From positions 8,458,083 to 8,522,082 of the forward strand of contig NZ_AP018207.1 in the NCBI RefSeq assembly GCF_002367995.1: 64,000 nt of DNA, written 5' to 3'. The stretch is from Calothrix brevissima NIES-22 (GTDB lineage Bacteria > Cyanobacteriota > Cyanobacteriia > Cyanobacteriales > Nostocaceae). A model generated the notes under the pieces. The model had not been told where the DNA came from, ran no database searches, and saw nothing but the letters and a program-made list of their open reading frames with translations. A program made the position numbers and the translations under genes. Positions 1-8,497 of this stretch are shown piece after piece. How positions within the stretch are numbered: position 1 is the stretch's first letter; every line of letters begins with the position of its first letter.

Positions 1-171
1 AATCAGTTACCGCCAGAACAACGCATTGTCATTGAATTAGCCTATTATCAAGGATTTACTCAAAGCCAAATTGCCGCACAGACAAATATATCTCTAGGGA
101 CAGTGAAAACGAGAATTCGGTTAGGATTAAATAAGTTAAAGTCAATGCTTAATAGTGAGGAAAATTTCTAA
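1..171 (+). CDS. ECF RNA polymerase sigma factor, C-terminal fragment (cut by window edge)
   Basis: The window opens inside this gene; 56 codons remain, ending with TAA at 169-171. The fragment contains LPPEQR, then YYQGFTQSQIA and SLGTVKTRIRLGLNKLK, which is the helix-turn-helix of sigma-70 region 4 as found in group 4 (ECF) sigma factors; it recognises the -35 promoter element. The next gene on the same strand, 74 bp on, is a cupin-type anti-sigma factor, the usual partner arrangement, so the two are probably co-transcribed and this sigma factor is probably held inactive by its neighbour. The N-terminal region 2 lies outside the window, so length and subgroup cannot be judged. Confidence 0.88.
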   Translation, partial: NQLPPEQRIVIELAYYQGFTQSQIAAQTNISLGTVKTRIRLGLNKLKSMLNSEENF

Positions 172-245
172 TTCATAATTTGTGATGGGGATTTTTCAAA
201 ATTGGTATGGCTGCTTGATAGTAGGAAATAAATTAGAACTTGATA

Positions 246-866
246 ATGCAAATGAAGTCTGAAAACTACTGCTTTTGTGAACTAGCTCCCCTTTATGCTC
301 TGGATATGTTGAGTGAGTCAGAGAAAGCTTGGGTTGAGCAGCAATTAGCAGAGTTTCCCGAATTAAGCGAAGAATTAGCCGAATATCAATTAGCTGTGAC
401 TGCAATTCCCTACAGTGCGCCGCAAATCCCAATGGCGGCGGATTTGAAAAATCGTTTATTTGCGCGACTAGAGTTAGATAGTCCGCCTGCTGTACCTGTC
501 AACAATCCTATTGTACCCCCTGAGTTTTTGGCAGTGCGAGCGCAAGATTTAAATTGGCGATCGCATCGCGTCCCTGGCGCAACTGTGGCTATATTACACA
601 TCGATGAAATTAAGCGGGAAATTGTCGGTTTACTGCGAGCCGAACCGGGCGTTAATTATCCCATACATCGTCATGCAGCCGTTGAAGAAATCTATATGCT
701 TTCAGGCGATTTGATAGTTGGCGATCGTGTTTATGGTGCTGGCGATTACATCCGTTCTCAGCCCAGTTCAGTACATGGCCCCTATACCAATGGTGGTTGT
801 ATGTTCTTCTTTCGCACCTCAATGGATGACGAATATCCTGATGTCGCAGTAATGGCTGAAAATTAA
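246..866 (+). CDS. ChrR-like cupin anti-sigma factor
   Basis: About 206 residues. The N-terminal third (ELAPLYALDMLSESEKAWVEQQL) resembles the helical anti-sigma domain that clasps ECF sigma factors. The C-terminal half is a cupin with likely metal ligands in YPIHRHAAVEEIYMLSG (HxH plus Glu) and a later His in SSVHGPY, as in ChrR-type zinc/cupin regulators that sense singlet oxygen or peroxides. It follows directly after the ECF sigma gene, so its job is most likely to hold and release that sigma factor in the cytoplasm. A TTG at 240 and ATGs at 246 and 252 are all possible starts; I chose 246 and no strong ribosome site decides it. The sensed signal is not known from the sequence. Confidence 0.8.
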   Translation: MQMKSENYCFCELAPLYALDMLSESEKAWVEQQLAEFPELSEELAEYQLAVTAIPYSAPQIPMAADLKNRLFARLELDSPPAVPVNNPIVPPEFLAVRAQDLNWRSHRVPGATVAILHIDEIKREIVGLLRAEPGVNYPIHRHAAVEEIYMLSGDLIVGDRVYGAGDYIRSQPSSVHGPYTNGGCMFFFRTSMDDEYPDVAVMAEN

Positions 867-942
867 GGTGCATTTTCCCCAATATCCTCATGCATGAAAA
901 GGCACGAGAAAATCCGACAATCAAACATAAAAATATCTCTCT

Positions 943-1101
943 CCTAGCCCCTAGCCTCTAGCCCCTAGCCCCTAGTGGTCTGTCCCATTAATTCTGATAA
1001 GTCGCGGATGTTCAGATCCCCGACTTCTTGAAGAAGTCGGGGATCTCGCAGCCTAGCAAAATTAATGAGACAAAGCACTAGCCCCTAGTCCCTAGCCCTG
1101 A
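943..1101. repeat. CCCCTAG-type tandem heptamer array, interrupted by a MITE
   Basis: Units CCCCTAG and close variants (CCTCTAG, TCCCTAG) run at 943-974 and resume at 1078-1101 after the inserted MITE. The same family recurs at 35039-35088. Such heptamer arrays are typical of Nostocales intergenic DNA. Confidence 0.8.
973..1080. mobile_element. MITE with long central palindrome, nested in a CCCCTAG heptamer array
   Basis: The ends are imperfect inverted repeats: TAGTGGTCTGTCCCATTAAT at the left and, at the right, a segment ending ATTAATGAGACAAAGCACTA. The centre (1014-1046) is a near-perfect palindrome, 16-bp arms starting AGATCCCCGACTTCTT around one base. The element splits an array of CCCCTAG units (943-974 and 1078-1096), and TA at 973-974 and 1079-1080 looks like a TA target duplication, as for IS630/Tc1-type elements. 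A second, left-truncated copy lies at 44364-44430. It has no coding capacity. Confidence 0.8.
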
Positions 1102-1146
1102 TAATTTTTTATTCTAGACAGATCCAACAGTAAATATTTGTCGTAT

Positions 1147-1178
1147 ACCTCTGTAGTTCAACCAACACAGAGGTTTTT
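1147..1178 (+). terminator. Possible Rho-independent terminator
   Basis: An 8-bp stem, ACCTCTGT (1147-1154) and ACAGAGGT (1167-1174), closes a 12-base loop and is followed by TTTT on the + strand. It could end transcription of the sigma/anti-sigma pair, although it lies 280 bp beyond the stop codon and past the MITE. Confidence 0.4.
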
Positions 1179-1341
1179 AAATATTTGCTTGAGTGTTAGT
1201 ACTCACACTCAGCAAATAGTCCTTGCCCTTCTTTCTGCTTTGTACCCAATTCTGTAAACAAAAACTGAGCAGTAATTGGTCTGTTAAGTGAGCATTTCCC
1301 ACAAGCAATATATCAACATCAAATCAACGGAGTTTAACTTT

Positions 1342-2607
1342 ATGGTCAGCACAAACATCAAAACTCAAGCAACCACTAAACAAAAATTTTGGCAACGTTT
1401 AGGTCTTGGTAAAATCAAAATCCTTCCCGGTATTGGCTTGTTAGCTTTAAGTTTGACAGTAGGTTTAGCAACCTTAGCACCGAAATACGTCACAGCTTCC
1501 GACCATGACGATGGTGAAGTAGACACCAAAGGTCGTAACCTGAATCTTACCGATTTATACGTCTTCCGCGAACAGGATCAGAATCCAGCCGCCCGTAAAG
1601 ACGACTTGATATTAGTAATGAATACAAATCCGCGATCGCTCGCTCGACAACAGTATTATTTTAGTACTAATGCTCTTTATGAATTTAAAATTAGCCGCGT
1701 TGCTAATAAAGATGCAACCCCCACCGGTAAAGAAGATGTTACCCTCCGCTTTCAATTTGACGAGCCTAACAACAGAGGCGAACAACAATTTAAACTCACA
1801 TTAGTTACTGATGGTCGTCAAAGAAGCGATACAGGTAGAACTACACCTCTAAGCGTCAACTCTAACGATCCCACCATTAACAACTTATCTTTAGGCGATG
1901 GTAAAGTTAAAGTCTTTGCTGGATTGCGTGAAGATCCCTTCTTCTTTGATGTCGAACAATTCTTTAGAGTCCGTGCAGGTGCTTTAGGTATCGGCCCGGC
2001 TGTCGGATTCCGACCAGCTAACCAAGCAATTGACTTTGCCAAAGGCTACAACGTTAATTCTATTGTCGTCAGAATACCCCGTGCTTTATTGGCTGGATAT
2101 ACTAATGCTACTACCTTTGATGTCTGGGAAACCATCTCTATTAAAGACAATCGCAATGGGAAATTCCAACAAGTTGAACGCCTCGCCAGACCTGCAATTA
2201 ACGAGGGTTTAATAGTCACCAACGATTTTCTTAACGCATTTAATAGCATTCCGCCCACAGCAGATTTAAGTTCTGCCGCTAAACCCGTAGGTGCAGAAGC
2301 TAAAAAGACACTCAAAGCCCTCGGTAATAATGACCAACGCGCCAATGCCCTTCTTGGTGCTTTCCTTCCCGATGTCATGCGTATAGATACCACCGTCCCT
2401 AGCGGTTACGGTAACGCCCTCAATGCTAAAGGTAGCCCCATCGCTGGACGGAAAATCACCGACGATGTCATTGATATTACCCTCAGCGTTCTTACCAACG
2501 GAGCCGTAACTACAGATAACGTCTCCTACGAAGGTACTCCAGGTAACCCATCTCAAGGACACAACCCACTAGAACCGCAATTTCCCTATCTAGCTTTACC
2601 TAATTAA
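1342..2607 (+). CDS. DUF4331 family exported protein
   Basis: 421 residues from this ATG, chosen because ACGGAG at 1327-1332 sits 9 bases upstream; the frame stays open to a GTG at 1288. After a basic start (KQKFWQRLGLGKIK) comes a hydrophobic stretch ending PKYVTAS, then SDHDDGEVDTKGRNLNLTDL, the hallmark opening of the DUF4331 family (conserved DHxDG near the mature N-terminus). The family has no established enzymatic role; its Asp-rich start could bind metal. The protein should be exported or anchored by an uncleaved signal. It is followed by a TPR protein and a HupE/UreJ-type membrane protein on the same strand, a recurring neighbourhood that suggests a shared envelope or metal-related task. 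Possible control by the upstream ECF sigma factor is inference only. Confidence 0.85.
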   Translation: MVSTNIKTQATTKQKFWQRLGLGKIKILPGIGLLALSLTVGLATLAPKYVTASDHDDGEVDTKGRNLNLTDLYVFREQDQNPAARKDDLILVMNTNPRSLARQQYYFSTNALYEFKISRVANKDATPTGKEDVTLRFQFDEPNNRGEQQFKLTLVTDGRQRSDTGRTTPLSVNSNDPTINNLSLGDGKVKVFAGLREDPFFFDVEQFFRVRAGALGIGPAVGFRPANQAIDFAKGYNVNSIVVRIPRALLAGYTNATTFDVWETISIKDNRNGKFQQVERLARPAINEGLIVTNDFLNAFNSIPPTADLSSAAKPVGAEAKKTLKALGNNDQRANALLGAFLPDVMRIDTTVPSGYGNALNAKGSPIAGRKITDDVIDITLSVLTNGAVTTDNVSYEGTPGNPSQGHNPLEPQFPYLALPN

Positions 2608-2671
2608 GATAGTACTCCAACACTCCCCAAACTTAGCCATTACCTCCCTCAATCAACAGCACAGAAGGCGC

Positions 2672-2729
2672 AAATAAAAACCCTTTGCGCCCCTCTGCGT
2701 TTCCCTTCGCGTACCTCTGCGTTAAAACC
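2672..2729. repeat. CTCTGCG-type intergenic repeat directly before a start codon
   Basis: Contains TTTGCGCCCCTCTGCGTTTC followed by CTTCGCGTACCTCTGCG, the dispersed CTCTGCGTC(TTTGCG) repeat family seen again at 4135-4234 and 34960-34990. It runs up to the ATG of the TPR gene at 2730 and leaves no clear Shine-Dalgarno sequence there. Confidence 0.65.
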
Positions 2730-4118
2730 ATGAACCAAATACAAATTTTTCACTATAAATTCCCTACAAAACTTATCGGACTATTAATTGCAGCACCAAT
2801 AGCAACAACCCTCTTTTTCACCCTCGCACCCCATCAAAGACAACAAACACCTTACCGCTACAACTTCTCACCATCCCTACCAGGTACAGAAAATCGCCGC
2901 GCCACATTGCAAGAAGAAATTACTTTTTACCAAGAAAAAGTCAGACAAAATCCTGATAGTGCTTTGAACTTAACAGCCTTAGCACAAACCTACTTAAAAA
3001 TGGCTAAAGCCACAGGAGAAAGTAACTGGTATTTATTAGCAGAACAAGCAGCCCAACGCTCTTTATCTCACCTACAATTTAATAATCAAGGGGCAATTAT
3101 GGTATTAGCGCGTGTCGCCCAAGCAAGACATGATTTTACCGAAGCAATTCGCCTTTCCCAAGAAGTATTAAAACAGCAATCTAATAACGATAATGCCCTC
3201 GCTGTTTTGGTAACATCCAACTTAGCAATGGGTAAATTACCACAAGCAAAAATTGCCGCCGATACCCTTGTCAACAAACTTCCTACCCAAGGTAATTTAA
3301 CTCTACAAGCCTTAGTATTAGTAGCGCAAGGACAAGATAAAGCCGCACTGGAAACTTTTAAATATGCTTTAGCTGCTGAAGAACCGGGAGAACTAGGTAC
3401 TTCCGCATGGACAAGGGTATTACTCGGTCAATTTTACTACAAATATGGACAGTTAGAATTAGCAGAAAGCTTGTATAAAGAAGCCTTGCGAATTCTACCC
3501 AGGTATCCTCTAGCACTTTTGCATTTAGCAGAACTAGAAACCCGTAAAGGAAATTATCAAATAGCAGAAAATTTTTATGCGCAAGTGTTACCAAAATCGC
3601 AAAAATCAGCCACTATTTTTGACCATGCAGTATTGCGAGGTAAAGCTAAACTTAAACAATTACAAGGTAAAGAAGTAGAAGCAAATCAACTTTTAAATCA
3701 GGCAGAAATTTTACTGCGACAAGAAAATGCAACAGGACATAGCAACGGTTCTTTTGGACATCGACGAGAATTAGCAAGGTTGTTATTAGAAAAGAATAAT
3801 CCTCAAGATACGGCTGAAGCTTTATCCCTCATGCAAGCCGAAATTAATATTCGTCGCGATGCGCAAACTTTAGATACTTTAGCTTGGGCGTTATTGCGTT
3901 CTGGAAGATTATCAGCAGCACAAGAAAATATTCAAGCAGCTTTGCAATTAGGTACAAAAGATGCAGGGATTTATTACCGTGCGGGGATAATTGCTAAAGC
4001 CTTGGGGAATCAACAACAGGCTTTAAATTATGAGAAAATTGCGCAAAATATTGACCCTACTTTTAACGAACAAGCGCGGAGAATGTCTGGGTTAGGGTTG
4101 GAAAATTTGGGGATTTAG
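2730..4118 (+). CDS. Membrane-anchored tetratricopeptide repeat protein
   Basis: 462 residues from ATG 2730; the open frame extends back to a TTG at 2685, but that stretch is made of the CTCTGCG repeat, so the later start is preferred. An N-terminal segment (KLIGLLIAAPIATTLFFTLA) is a signal anchor. The rest is helical TPR arrays: repeated patterns such as YYKYGQLELAESLYKEALR, LLHLAELETRKGNYQIAENF and YYRAGIIAKALGNQQQALNY. TPRs are protein-binding scaffolds, so this is probably a periplasmic-side adaptor for its neighbours, the DUF4331 protein upstream and the HupE/UreJ-like protein downstream. No catalytic domain is visible. Confidence 0.82.
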   Translation: MNQIQIFHYKFPTKLIGLLIAAPIATTLFFTLAPHQRQQTPYRYNFSPSLPGTENRRATLQEEITFYQEKVRQNPDSALNLTALAQTYLKMAKATGESNWYLLAEQAAQRSLSHLQFNNQGAIMVLARVAQARHDFTEAIRLSQEVLKQQSNNDNALAVLVTSNLAMGKLPQAKIAADTLVNKLPTQGNLTLQALVLVAQGQDKAALETFKYALAAEEPGELGTSAWTRVLLGQFYYKYGQLELAESLYKEALRILPRYPLALLHLAELETRKGNYQIAENFYAQVLPKSQKSATIFDHAVLRGKAKLKQLQGKEVEANQLLNQAEILLRQENATGHSNGSFGHRRELARLLLEKNNPQDTAEALSLMQAEINIRRDAQTLDTLAWALLRSGRLSAAQENIQAALQLGTKDAGIYYRAGIIAKALGNQQQALNYEKIAQNIDPTFNEQARRMSGLGLENLGI

Positions 4119-4134
4119 ATGGGGATTAGTCTCA

Positions 4135-4234
4135 CGCAAAGACGCAAAGGCGCAAAGGGATTAATATTAGAAGTTTAAAGAAAATAAGTATTTCTCTCTT
4201 CTCTCTGCGTTCTCTGCGTCTTGGCGGTTTTAAA
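4135..4234. repeat. Inverted pair of CTCTGCG/GCAAAGACGC repeats
   Basis: TCACGCAAAGACGCAAAGGC begins at 4134, and an inverted counterpart (CTCTGCGTTCTCTGCGTC, then TTGGCGGTTTT) lies at about 4203-4234. Together they could pair into a long imperfect hairpin between the TPR and HupE/UreJ-like genes. Confidence 0.6.
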
Positions 4235-4270
4235 AATCATTTCCTTAACTTTGACACAGTAAGAATCACC

Positions 4271-5362
4271 ATGAAAAATCACTGGCGCAGATATCAAATT
4301 TATCTCATCTCCTTTATCGGAGCATTATTACTAACAATTGGTTTTTCTACTCCCAGTCAAGCACATTGGGCAGATTTAGCGGTGGCTGAGATAACAGTAG
4401 AACCGACAAAAACCGGAATTATTTTGACATTTCCTACAGGCTTAGTAGTAGACGCCGATGATAACGGCGATGGAAAACTCTCCACTAATGAAGTTACCAG
4501 CCATCAAACAAAACTAGAGAAATTTTTAGGCGATCGCATCCGGCTGATCGACAATCAAGGCGAAGCTGGTAAAATTGCTGTTGCAGCTACCAATAATTTA
4601 CCAGCGAATCTCCAAAGTAATACTAATACTCACACCACCCTAGAACTAACTTACACTTGGTCACAACCAGTTAGCGCACTCACCATCAACTACAATCTAT
4701 TTCTACCAAATGTCCCAACAGCGCGATGTCTGGCAACTGTCATGCAAGAAGGACACACGCGCAATTTGGTATTTACTCCCGAACAGCAGGAATTTGCGTT
4801 AATTGACGCTTCTATATGGCAACAAATTAGCAGTTTTATCTTGCTAGGAATAGAGCATATTATCACAGGATATGACCATGTTTTATTTTTGATAAGTTTA
4901 TTAATGTTAGGCGGTGGTTGGCGTTATCTACTGAAAGTAGTCACAGCCTTTACTATTTCTCATTCCGTTACTTTGTCGTTAGCAGTATTGAATATTGTCA
5001 GTTTACCAGTGCGTTTTGTTGAAAGTGCGATCGCACTCACCATTGTCTATGTAGCCGCAGAAAATTTCTGGCGTAAAGATGTACGTGGACGCTGGTTACT
5101 GACATTTATCTTTGGACTCATTCATGGGCTGGGTTTTGCTGGAGTTCTCAAAGAGATTCATCTGAGTCAGTCTAATTTGGCTGTATCCCTGGCTAGTTTT
5201 AATATTGGTGTAGAACTGGGACAAATTGCGATCGTTTCTCTTGCATTTTTGGTGTTGCGTACTATCCAAAAATATCCTTGGGAATTAAATCTGCGACGCT
5301 TGTTATCTGGTTGTGTTGTCGCTATGGGCTTATTTTGGTTTATCCAACGAGCCTTTTATTAG
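4271..5362 (+). CDS. HupE/UreJ family membrane protein with an EF-hand-like loop
   Basis: 363 residues. A signal peptide (GALLLTIGFSTPSQA|HW) leads into a periplasmic domain of about 140 residues, then about six membrane helices from residue 185 on. The membrane part carries the motifs of the HupE/UreJ_2 group: GIEHIITGYDHVLFL, TISHSVTLS and FGLIHGLGFAGVL, whose His/Asp residues are thought to bind or move nickel, cobalt or another metal. Residues 63-74 (DDNGDGKLSTNE) fit a calcium-binding EF-hand loop, DxDxDGxxxxxE. It closes the DUF4331-TPR-HupE/UreJ run. The actual substrate is unknown. Confidence 0.85.
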   Translation: MKNHWRRYQIYLISFIGALLLTIGFSTPSQAHWADLAVAEITVEPTKTGIILTFPTGLVVDADDNGDGKLSTNEVTSHQTKLEKFLGDRIRLIDNQGEAGKIAVAATNNLPANLQSNTNTHTTLELTYTWSQPVSALTINYNLFLPNVPTARCLATVMQEGHTRNLVFTPEQQEFALIDASIWQQISSFILLGIEHIITGYDHVLFLISLLMLGGGWRYLLKVVTAFTISHSVTLSLAVLNIVSLPVRFVESAIALTIVYVAAENFWRKDVRGRWLLTFIFGLIHGLGFAGVLKEIHLSQSNLAVSLASFNIGVELGQIAIVSLAFLVLRTIQKYPWELNLRRLLSGCVVAMGLFWFIQRAFY

Positions 5363-5431
5363 ATCTGTGCTGAGTTTATAGGATAGAGAATAAATAAGCT
5401 AATGGGCGTCTAAATTGCATACAAATAAGGG

Positions 5432-5495
5432 CTGTCAACTGTCAACTGTCAACTGTCAACTGTCAACTGTCAACTGTCAACTGTCAACTGTCAAC
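5432..5495. repeat. CTGTCAA tandem heptamer array (9 copies)
   Basis: Nine perfect copies of CTGTCAA plus one base, uninterrupted. This is an STRR-type array in the spacer between the converging HupE/UreJ-like gene and the epimerase gene. It lacks the unique spacers of a CRISPR array. Confidence 0.95.
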
Positions 5496-5583
5496 ATCTC
5501 TCACGATAGATTGTGCAGACTAAACATTGATACAGAAATTTTCAATTAAACGGGTATTGAACCGCCTTGATCGATCGCTATCC

Positions 5584-5611
5584 TTCCCCACCCTCAGTGC
5601 AAGGTGGGGAA
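5584..5611. repeat. Inverted repeat, TTCCCCACC / GGTGGGGAA
   Basis: A 9-bp stem with a 10-base loop sits between two converging genes. The following bases are A on the + strand (T before the stem on the - strand), so it is not a classic terminator in either direction. Confidence 0.5.
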
Positions 5612-5662
5612 AAATAGACTGTTGTTGAAAAAACTTAACTCAAGGCTGTAGGCTGTTAATAA

Positions 5663-6613
5663 TTAGCTATACAAAGATTTGATCCAATGCCATTCTTGAG
5701 TCAAACCTTCTTTGAGAGAGACAGCTGGCTGATATTGGAGAATTTTTCTGGCTTTCGATACATCTGCTGCGGTATGGCGTGCATCTCCTATCGCTTTTTC
5801 TATATGGTTGGTTTTGATTGGTTGACCAACAATTTCTGCCATTGTATCTAATACTTCAGTTAAGACTACTCTGCTACCACCACCAATATTAAAGATTTCG
5901 CCCACAGCATCAGGCGCAGTAGCGGCGGCTAGGTTAGCAGCGACAGCATCGCTAACAAAGGTAAAGTCTCTGGTTTGCTGTCCATCACCATAGATGGGAA
6001 TAGCTTCATCTTGCAATACAGCTTTGAAAAACTTATGAAATGCCATATCCGGGCGCTGTCTGGGGCCATAAACTGTAAAATAGCGCAAAGATACAAAAGG
6101 TACGCCAAAGTTTTTGTGATATAAACTGCATAAACGCTCGGCTGCTAGTTTGGTAATACCATAAGGAGACACAGGACGAGGTGGAATATCTTCGTGAGTA
6201 GGTAGAGTTTCGGCATCACCATATACACTAGATGTAGAGGCAAATACTAGCCTTTGCAAGTTTTTCGCATCTTTAGCAGCTTCTAGTAAAATCTGTGTCG
6301 CGTTAATGTTGCGTTCGGTGTAAGCACGGAAACCGCTACCCCAACTAGCTCTAACTCCTGCTTGTGCGGCTTGATGGTAAACGATCTCTACATCTTGCAG
6401 TAATGTCGGCCAATCTAATAACTGAATATCGCCTTCAACAAGTTTAAAGTTAGGATATGCTTTTAAAATTGCTATATTCTTGTGTTTTAATGTCGGATCG
6501 TAGTAATCGTTAAATTCATCAATACCTATTACTTCTTTATCTTGTTGCAGTAATGCTTCAGCTATGTGAGAACCAATAAATCCAGCTGCCCCTGTAACAA
6601 TGATTTTGGTCAT
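5663..6613 (-). CDS. NAD-dependent epimerase/dehydratase (extended SDR)
   Basis: 316 residues, a full-length extended short-chain dehydrogenase. The N-terminal GAAGFIGSH is the NAD-binding glycine motif; SSVYGD and YGITKLAAE hold the Ser and the Tyr/Lys pair that catalyse proton and hydride transfer. LRYFTVYGPRQRPDMAFHKF is the signature of UDP-sugar 4-epimerases, close to UDP-glucuronate or UDP-glucose 4-epimerase. It works in the cytoplasm on a sugar nucleotide for exopolysaccharide or glycolipid synthesis; the exact sugar cannot be fixed from sequence alone. No glycosyltransferases lie next to it. It reads in the same direction as the SLOG/SLATT block upstream but is 421 bp away with a terminator-like hairpin between, so it is probably a separate unit. 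Confidence 0.88.
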   Translation of the reverse strand: MTKIIVTGAAGFIGSHIAEALLQQDKEVIGIDEFNDYYDPTLKHKNIAILKAYPNFKLVEGDIQLLDWPTLLQDVEIVYHQAAQAGVRASWGSGFRAYTERNINATQILLEAAKDAKNLQRLVFASTSSVYGDAETLPTHEDIPPRPVSPYGITKLAAERLCSLYHKNFGVPFVSLRYFTVYGPRQRPDMAFHKFFKAVLQDEAIPIYGDGQQTRDFTFVSDAVAANLAAATAPDAVGEIFNIGGGSRVVLTEVLDTMAEIVGQPIKTNHIEKAIGDARHTAADVSKARKILQYQPAVSLKEGLTQEWHWIKSLYS

Positions 6614-6994
6614 ATCTCTAATTTTTATATATCCTCTTCATCTTTGCATACACAGATTAATACTTCGGGTGGTAAAAGTCACTACTTACCCGGTATTTTT
6701 ATTTAATCTTTTTAATCAAGATAAAAAATAAAAGAGGTCTTTATATATTAATCAGGTTGAGTCAAAAAAATTCGTCTATACAGAAAAGGACAACACAGAG
6801 GAGAGAAAATAGCCTTACCTGAACTGTATTACTCTCTAGAAAGATGCAATTTGGTTGCTAAAATTATACCAAATTCAAGAGAGAATAACACAAATTGGTA
6901 GAGAACAAGGTTCATACTTATGAACTAGTAGGAACCATGTATCAAGTTTTCATTCATTGCCAGGACAACCAATTCAAATTGACCTGCAATGTGA
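6614..6994. other. Gene-free spacer, AT-rich
   Basis: This is the promoter side of the epimerase gene (- strand). I see AT-rich DNA with no open frame that looks coding, no tandem array and no tRNA. Confidence 0.6.
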
Positions 6995-7027
6995 GCGATC
7001 GCCAAAGATGCTGCTTTGGGCGATCGC
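6995..7027 (-). terminator. HIP1-based hairpin after the SAGC-motif gene
   Basis: GCGATCGCCAAAG (6995-7007) pairs with CTTTGGGCGATCGC (7014-7027), a stem of 13 bp with one bulge, eight bases after the stop of the leftward gene at 7035. There is no clear U-run after it on the - strand, so termination is likely but not proven. The stem is built from two HIP1 octamers. Confidence 0.45.
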
Positions 7028-7034
7028 GATAACA

Positions 7035-8378
7035 TCAATTAGGGAACTGTGCTAGCAGGTCTTTGCCGTCAATAATGGTACTAGTAAAGACAAACTGGCG
7101 GTTAGCTTGGTAGCGTGGATCTGACTTAATCATCGCCATAAAATCGCGATGTCCCTGTTTTGTCCTACCTACTTGACAGCCAGCACTCCATCTGCCTACG
7201 TCAGATTTAGGGTTATCACCTCCCCAATGTTGGTTAATGCCAAACATTCCTGAGTCCATAGAGTCGCCTTGATCGCGTCTGCCATTGCGATTGGCATCTC
7301 GATGGACGGTAACTTGTCCGCCAGTTTGCACCAGCGCTTCATGTCCGCCACCTGGTGTATGAATTCCTACTTGCCATGCACTGTATTGCCCAAAGGCGAT
7401 CATTGCTGCACCTTTGGGGTTCATAGGCTTGTAGGTATAGTACTTACCTGGGTTGGTTGTGGCTTCCCAACAGCCAATCATTTTTGGCTTACCATCTTGA
7501 AACTCAATCACCGTGCGGAGGTCGTTCCAGACATTCAGGGTATTGTCATTGAGCGTTCCGTCTGGATTCATGCCTTCGATGTAGATAATATTCTTTTGTC
7601 CAGGTTGTTTGTCAATTCTGTAGCCCTTCTTCTCGCAATAAGCAACGATTTTCTCGGCTAGAGTTTTCGGCTTAACCGTGACTGTGGCGATTTTGGAACC
7701 ATCAATCTGTACATGTCCGCCATAGATAAACCAAACGCGCCGACTCAAAATTGGAGTCTTGAGCATCACTCGCAGATGTTGGGCATCTGCGATCGCGACT
7801 TCGATAATTTCCAAATCTCTCCCCGCTTTGACGGTGGTTTTTTCCGATGCTTCCAGCTTGTTAGAGGGCAATGAACAGCTTTTTAACACCGAGTCAGAAG
7901 TCACTTTCAGATTAAACTGCCCCTGCTCAACCTGGTTATCTTTGAGTCCAAGCGCTTGCAGAAAGTACAAAATTGCCGCACAACCAGGAACTGAATCAAT
8001 AGTTTTGGTGTGATTAGTCCCAGCCCAAACAAACGGCGTAATTCCTTGGTTATCTTTACCCTGGAAATCGTTGCACGCATCGAAGGCGAGTAAGCGAGTA
8101 GAGAGCTTTGTTGGTATCTGTTCGCCCTGAATCTTACTCAGCTTGCCCGTGATTTGCTGTAAAAATTGCTGATAATCCGGGAAATCTGCCTTAGCATGTA
8201 ATATTCCTGCCCAATACCAAGGTAAATTGGGATAATACCACTCAATTTTTTCATACAAACCGCGATCGTAATACAGCTTCTCAGCTATTCTTTCTAACTC
8301 TGGCAAGAGATTTGATTGCACTTTGCAGCTTTGCCATAGTTCTGTATATTTTTCTTCTATATGTACAATATTAGCCAT
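7035..8378 (-). CDS. Putative cell-wall enzyme: lysozyme-like N-terminus, SH3-like middle, L,D-transpeptidase-like SAGC motif
   Basis: 447 residues. Residues 1-148 recall the lysozyme-like module of cyanobacterial and phage proteins (NLPWYWAGILH, FVWAGTNHTKT, CAAILYFLQAL), but the usual Glu after the IH motif is absent (ILHAKAD), so it may only bind glycan. Residues 155-227 look like a bacterial SH3-type domain. At the C-terminus His384 and SAGC (398-401) have the order and spacing of the HxnSxGC catalytic motif of L,D-transpeptidases, and residues 361-372 (DANRNGRRDQGD) form a calcium-loop-like segment. No signal peptide is visible. It is the last gene of a same-strand block with a SLOG gene, a SLATT-lysozyme fusion and a small unknown gene, so a role in peptidoglycan cutting or cross-linking within that system is inferred. 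Confidence 0.55.
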   Translation of the reverse strand: MANIVHIEEKYTELWQSCKVQSNLLPELERIAEKLYYDRGLYEKIEWYYPNLPWYWAGILHAKADFPDYQQFLQQITGKLSKIQGEQIPTKLSTRLLAFDACNDFQGKDNQGITPFVWAGTNHTKTIDSVPGCAAILYFLQALGLKDNQVEQGQFNLKVTSDSVLKSCSLPSNKLEASEKTTVKAGRDLEIIEVAIADAQHLRVMLKTPILSRRVWFIYGGHVQIDGSKIATVTVKPKTLAEKIVAYCEKKGYRIDKQPGQKNIIYIEGMNPDGTLNDNTLNVWNDLRTVIEFQDGKPKMIGCWEATTNPGKYYTYKPMNPKGAAMIAFGQYSAWQVGIHTPGGGHEALVQTGGQVTVHRDANRNGRRDQGDSMDSGMFGINQHWGGDNPKSDVGRWSAGCQVGRTKQGHRDFMAMIKSDPRYQANRQFVFTSTIIDGKDLLAQFPN

Positions 8379-8497
8379 TTTTGTGATAAATGCTTGGTAA
8401 CTAAAACGGCTGGTAGCTTTATTTTTTAATCATCGCCAATAAATCATCGCCAACAGCTAGAACAGGCAACACTAGCATCCACTTTTAAACAGTCCAG

